This document shows, piece after piece, positions 6,722-7,616 of a stretch of DNA of 7,616 nt. Every line of letters begins with the position of its first letter. The stretch's first letter is position 1. The stretch spans positions 576 through 8,191 of the forward strand of contig DANX01000011.1 in assembly GCA_002502295.1 (NCBI GenBank), given 5' to 3'. Under the pieces are notes generated by a model. The model was not told the origin of the DNA. It saw only the letters and a list, made by a program, of their open reading frames with translations, and did no database searches. Made by a program: the position numbers and the translations under genes. This stretch comes from Euryarchaeota archaeon UBA561 (GTDB lineage: Archaea > Thermoplasmatota > Poseidoniia > Poseidoniales > Poseidoniaceae).

Positions 6722-6727
6722 ATAAAG
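6717..6727 (+). promoter_or_regulatory. Candidate TATA box of the HTH-ThiN gene
   Basis: TTTGAATAAAG is centred about 24-26 bases before the ATG at 6746. That is the spacing expected if archaeal transcription starts at or next to the ATG. Only a weak AGGG (6737-6740) precedes the start codon, consistent with a leaderless message. The position overlaps the end of the doubtful ORF at 6721. Confidence 0.4.
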
Positions 6728-6745
6728 CAATCCTTTAGGGCGACC

Positions 6746-7606
6746 ATGCTCGGACACAACGGGGGGAAGTGGCTAGATCGGTTGTTGCAACAACTTGCAA
6801 AGGAACTGCGTGCCATCGGATGGACGCAGATGCAAATAGCAAACGCCACAGGGTCGACGCAAAGTACGGTTTCACGCCAAATCATGAAGCCTGTCCTCGA
6901 GCTTGGTGCTTCAGCGGACGAGACAACCATCGACGGCTGGGCGAAAGAACTCGCTCACTCCATGGCCCAGTATGGGCCTGATGCAAAGGTGGTCCGCCAA
7001 CGCTTGGTGTTTGAATTGCAATTTGGCGGGGGACAAGCCCTCCGCTACGATAAGACGCTAACCGGGCTTGACTTGGACGAGGATCAATCCGCTAAGGCAC
7101 TGCTACGCCGGCTTGAATGGGCCACAGGACGCCTTGATTTACGTCGTTTGAAACCGTACATGCCAGCGGTTGGGATGAACATCGCCACCTGCCTGCCCAA
7201 CGCATCCGGGCCAAAAGATGTCGCTGCCTATCCGGGAAGGATGACCTTGGTGGAGAACAACCTTCGACGACATGAAACTCCCGAGTTTGGGGCATCGAGT
7301 CATCTCGCGAACATGCTGCTTCAATCCAAAGAGGCAGATTCAGAAAAAATTGCGATTCTCAACCTTCGGCCACCAACCCTCAACGGCATGGTTGATCAGG
7401 GCGACATCAACTACATTTCTGACGAACTTGATTACAAACTCGGCTACGCTACCAAAGGTGTGCTTCAAGACCATCAAGGAAGACTCGACATCGTACTTGA
7501 CGAAGGCGCCTTTGGGTGGGAGCCGGCGTTGTATGTCCTTGGACCAAATCCCATGGACCTCGTTGACCGGGCGCATGCCATCATCGATGCCATGAACACG
7601 GAGTGA
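6746..7606 (+). CDS. HTH-ThiN domain protein: ThiR-like transcriptional regulator / thiamine-phosphate synthase domain
   Basis: A 286-residue two-domain protein. Residues about 10-47 form an XRE-like helix-turn-helix, with GWTQMQIANATGSTQSTVSRQI at 25-46 as turn and recognition helix. A linker of about 80 residues follows. Residues about 138-286 match the ThiN fold: MPAVGMNIATCLPNA (139-153), KDVAAYPGRM (157-166), PEFGASSHLANMLL (179-192), and an end pattern LDEGAFGWEPALYVLG (251-266) resembling the ThiN phosphate-side GxEP motif. ThiN joins the hydroxymethylpyrimidine and thiazole phosphates into thiamine phosphate. In archaeal ThiR the domain instead senses thiamine phosphates for an HTH repressor. 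Arg165 and His186 sit 21 residues apart, as I recall for the Arg/His pair needed for ThiN catalysis, so enzymatic activity is not excluded. The ATG has a TATA candidate at leaderless distance. The gene is divergent from the decarboxylase-gcvT operon, so it could be a local regulator; its targets cannot be read from this window. Confidence 0.82.
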   Translation: MLGHNGGKWLDRLLQQLAKELRAIGWTQMQIANATGSTQSTVSRQIMKPVLELGASADETTIDGWAKELAHSMAQYGPDAKVVRQRLVFELQFGGGQALRYDKTLTGLDLDEDQSAKALLRRLEWATGRLDLRRLKPYMPAVGMNIATCLPNASGPKDVAAYPGRMTLVENNLRRHETPEFGASSHLANMLLQSKEADSEKIAILNLRPPTLNGMVDQGDINYISDELDYKLGYATKGVLQDHQGRLDIVLDEGAFGWEPALYVLGPNPMDLVDRAHAIIDAMNTE

Positions 7607-7616
7607 TTTCATGAGA

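Larger units (their letters stand above)
6366..6745. other. Divergent intergenic region, AT-richer than the genes
   Basis: About 380 bases separate the divergent decarboxylase and HTH-ThiN genes. By hand count, 6440-6718 is about 40% G+C, against roughly half in flanking genes. It holds promoter candidates at both ends, a small palindrome at 6522-6534, and one plus-strand open frame (6440-6721) of doubtful status. I saw no tRNA, no TPP riboswitch core, and no stable hairpin with a T-tract. Confidence 0.6.

Noticed and set aside
6366..6745. A TPP riboswitch, considered because of the neighbouring ThiN domain
   Set aside because: I looked for the conserved CUGAGA and the second conserved arm on both strands and did not find them arranged together; the region shows no matching helices.
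7611..7616. ATGAGA after the HTH-ThiN stop, possibly the start of a next gene 4 bases downstream
   Set aside because: Only two codons lie inside the window and there is no clear ribosome-binding site, so coding cannot be supported.

Overview
The window looks archaeal, most likely from a mesophilic euryarchaeon of the Thermoplasmatota / Marine Group II (Poseidoniales) type. Three things point that way. The protein at the right end joins a helix-turn-helix to a ThiN domain, an architecture typical of archaea. The first genes of transcription units have TATA-like boxes at about the archaeal distance and weak or absent Shine-Dalgarno sites, while genes inside operons have strong ones. The glycine cleavage P-protein is split in two, which is common in archaea but also found in bacteria. 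The placement is inferred from protein character; no database search was possible. GC content is about half in genes, and about 40% in the one long intergenic stretch.

Layout from left to right. (1) 1-2512, minus strand: gcvPA then gcvPB, the two halves of the PLP-dependent glycine decarboxylase (P-protein). They overlap by 4 bp, and gcvPB runs off the left edge. (2) 2513-2632: a 120-bp divergent promoter region with two small related inverted repeats. (3) 2633-3781, plus strand: a GT-B (GT4-like) glycosyltransferase whose 3' end overlaps the 3' end of gcvT by 7 bp. (4) 3775-6356 (or 6365), minus strand: an acidic-amino-acid type PLP decarboxylase followed closely by gcvT, the aminomethyltransferase (T-protein). 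(5) 6366-6745: an AT-richer divergent intergenic region with promoter candidates and a doubtful 93-codon ORF. (6) 6746-7606, plus strand: the HTH-ThiN protein, a ThiR-like regulator and/or thiamine-phosphate synthase domain protein. The last 10 bases follow its stop codon.

Functionally this is mainly a glycine cleavage locus. P-protein decarboxylates glycine on PLP and passes the aminomethyl group to lipoyl-GcvH (not in the window). T-protein moves the one-carbon unit to a tetrahydrofolate-type carrier and releases ammonia. The unusual elements are an oppositely oriented glycosyltransferase between the P- and T-protein genes, a second PLP decarboxylase that appears co-transcribed with gcvT and lacks the usual active-site-loop tyrosine, and a divergent HTH-ThiN protein that keeps the two residues associated with ThiN catalysis. 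No mobile element, CRISPR array, tRNA or rRNA was seen.
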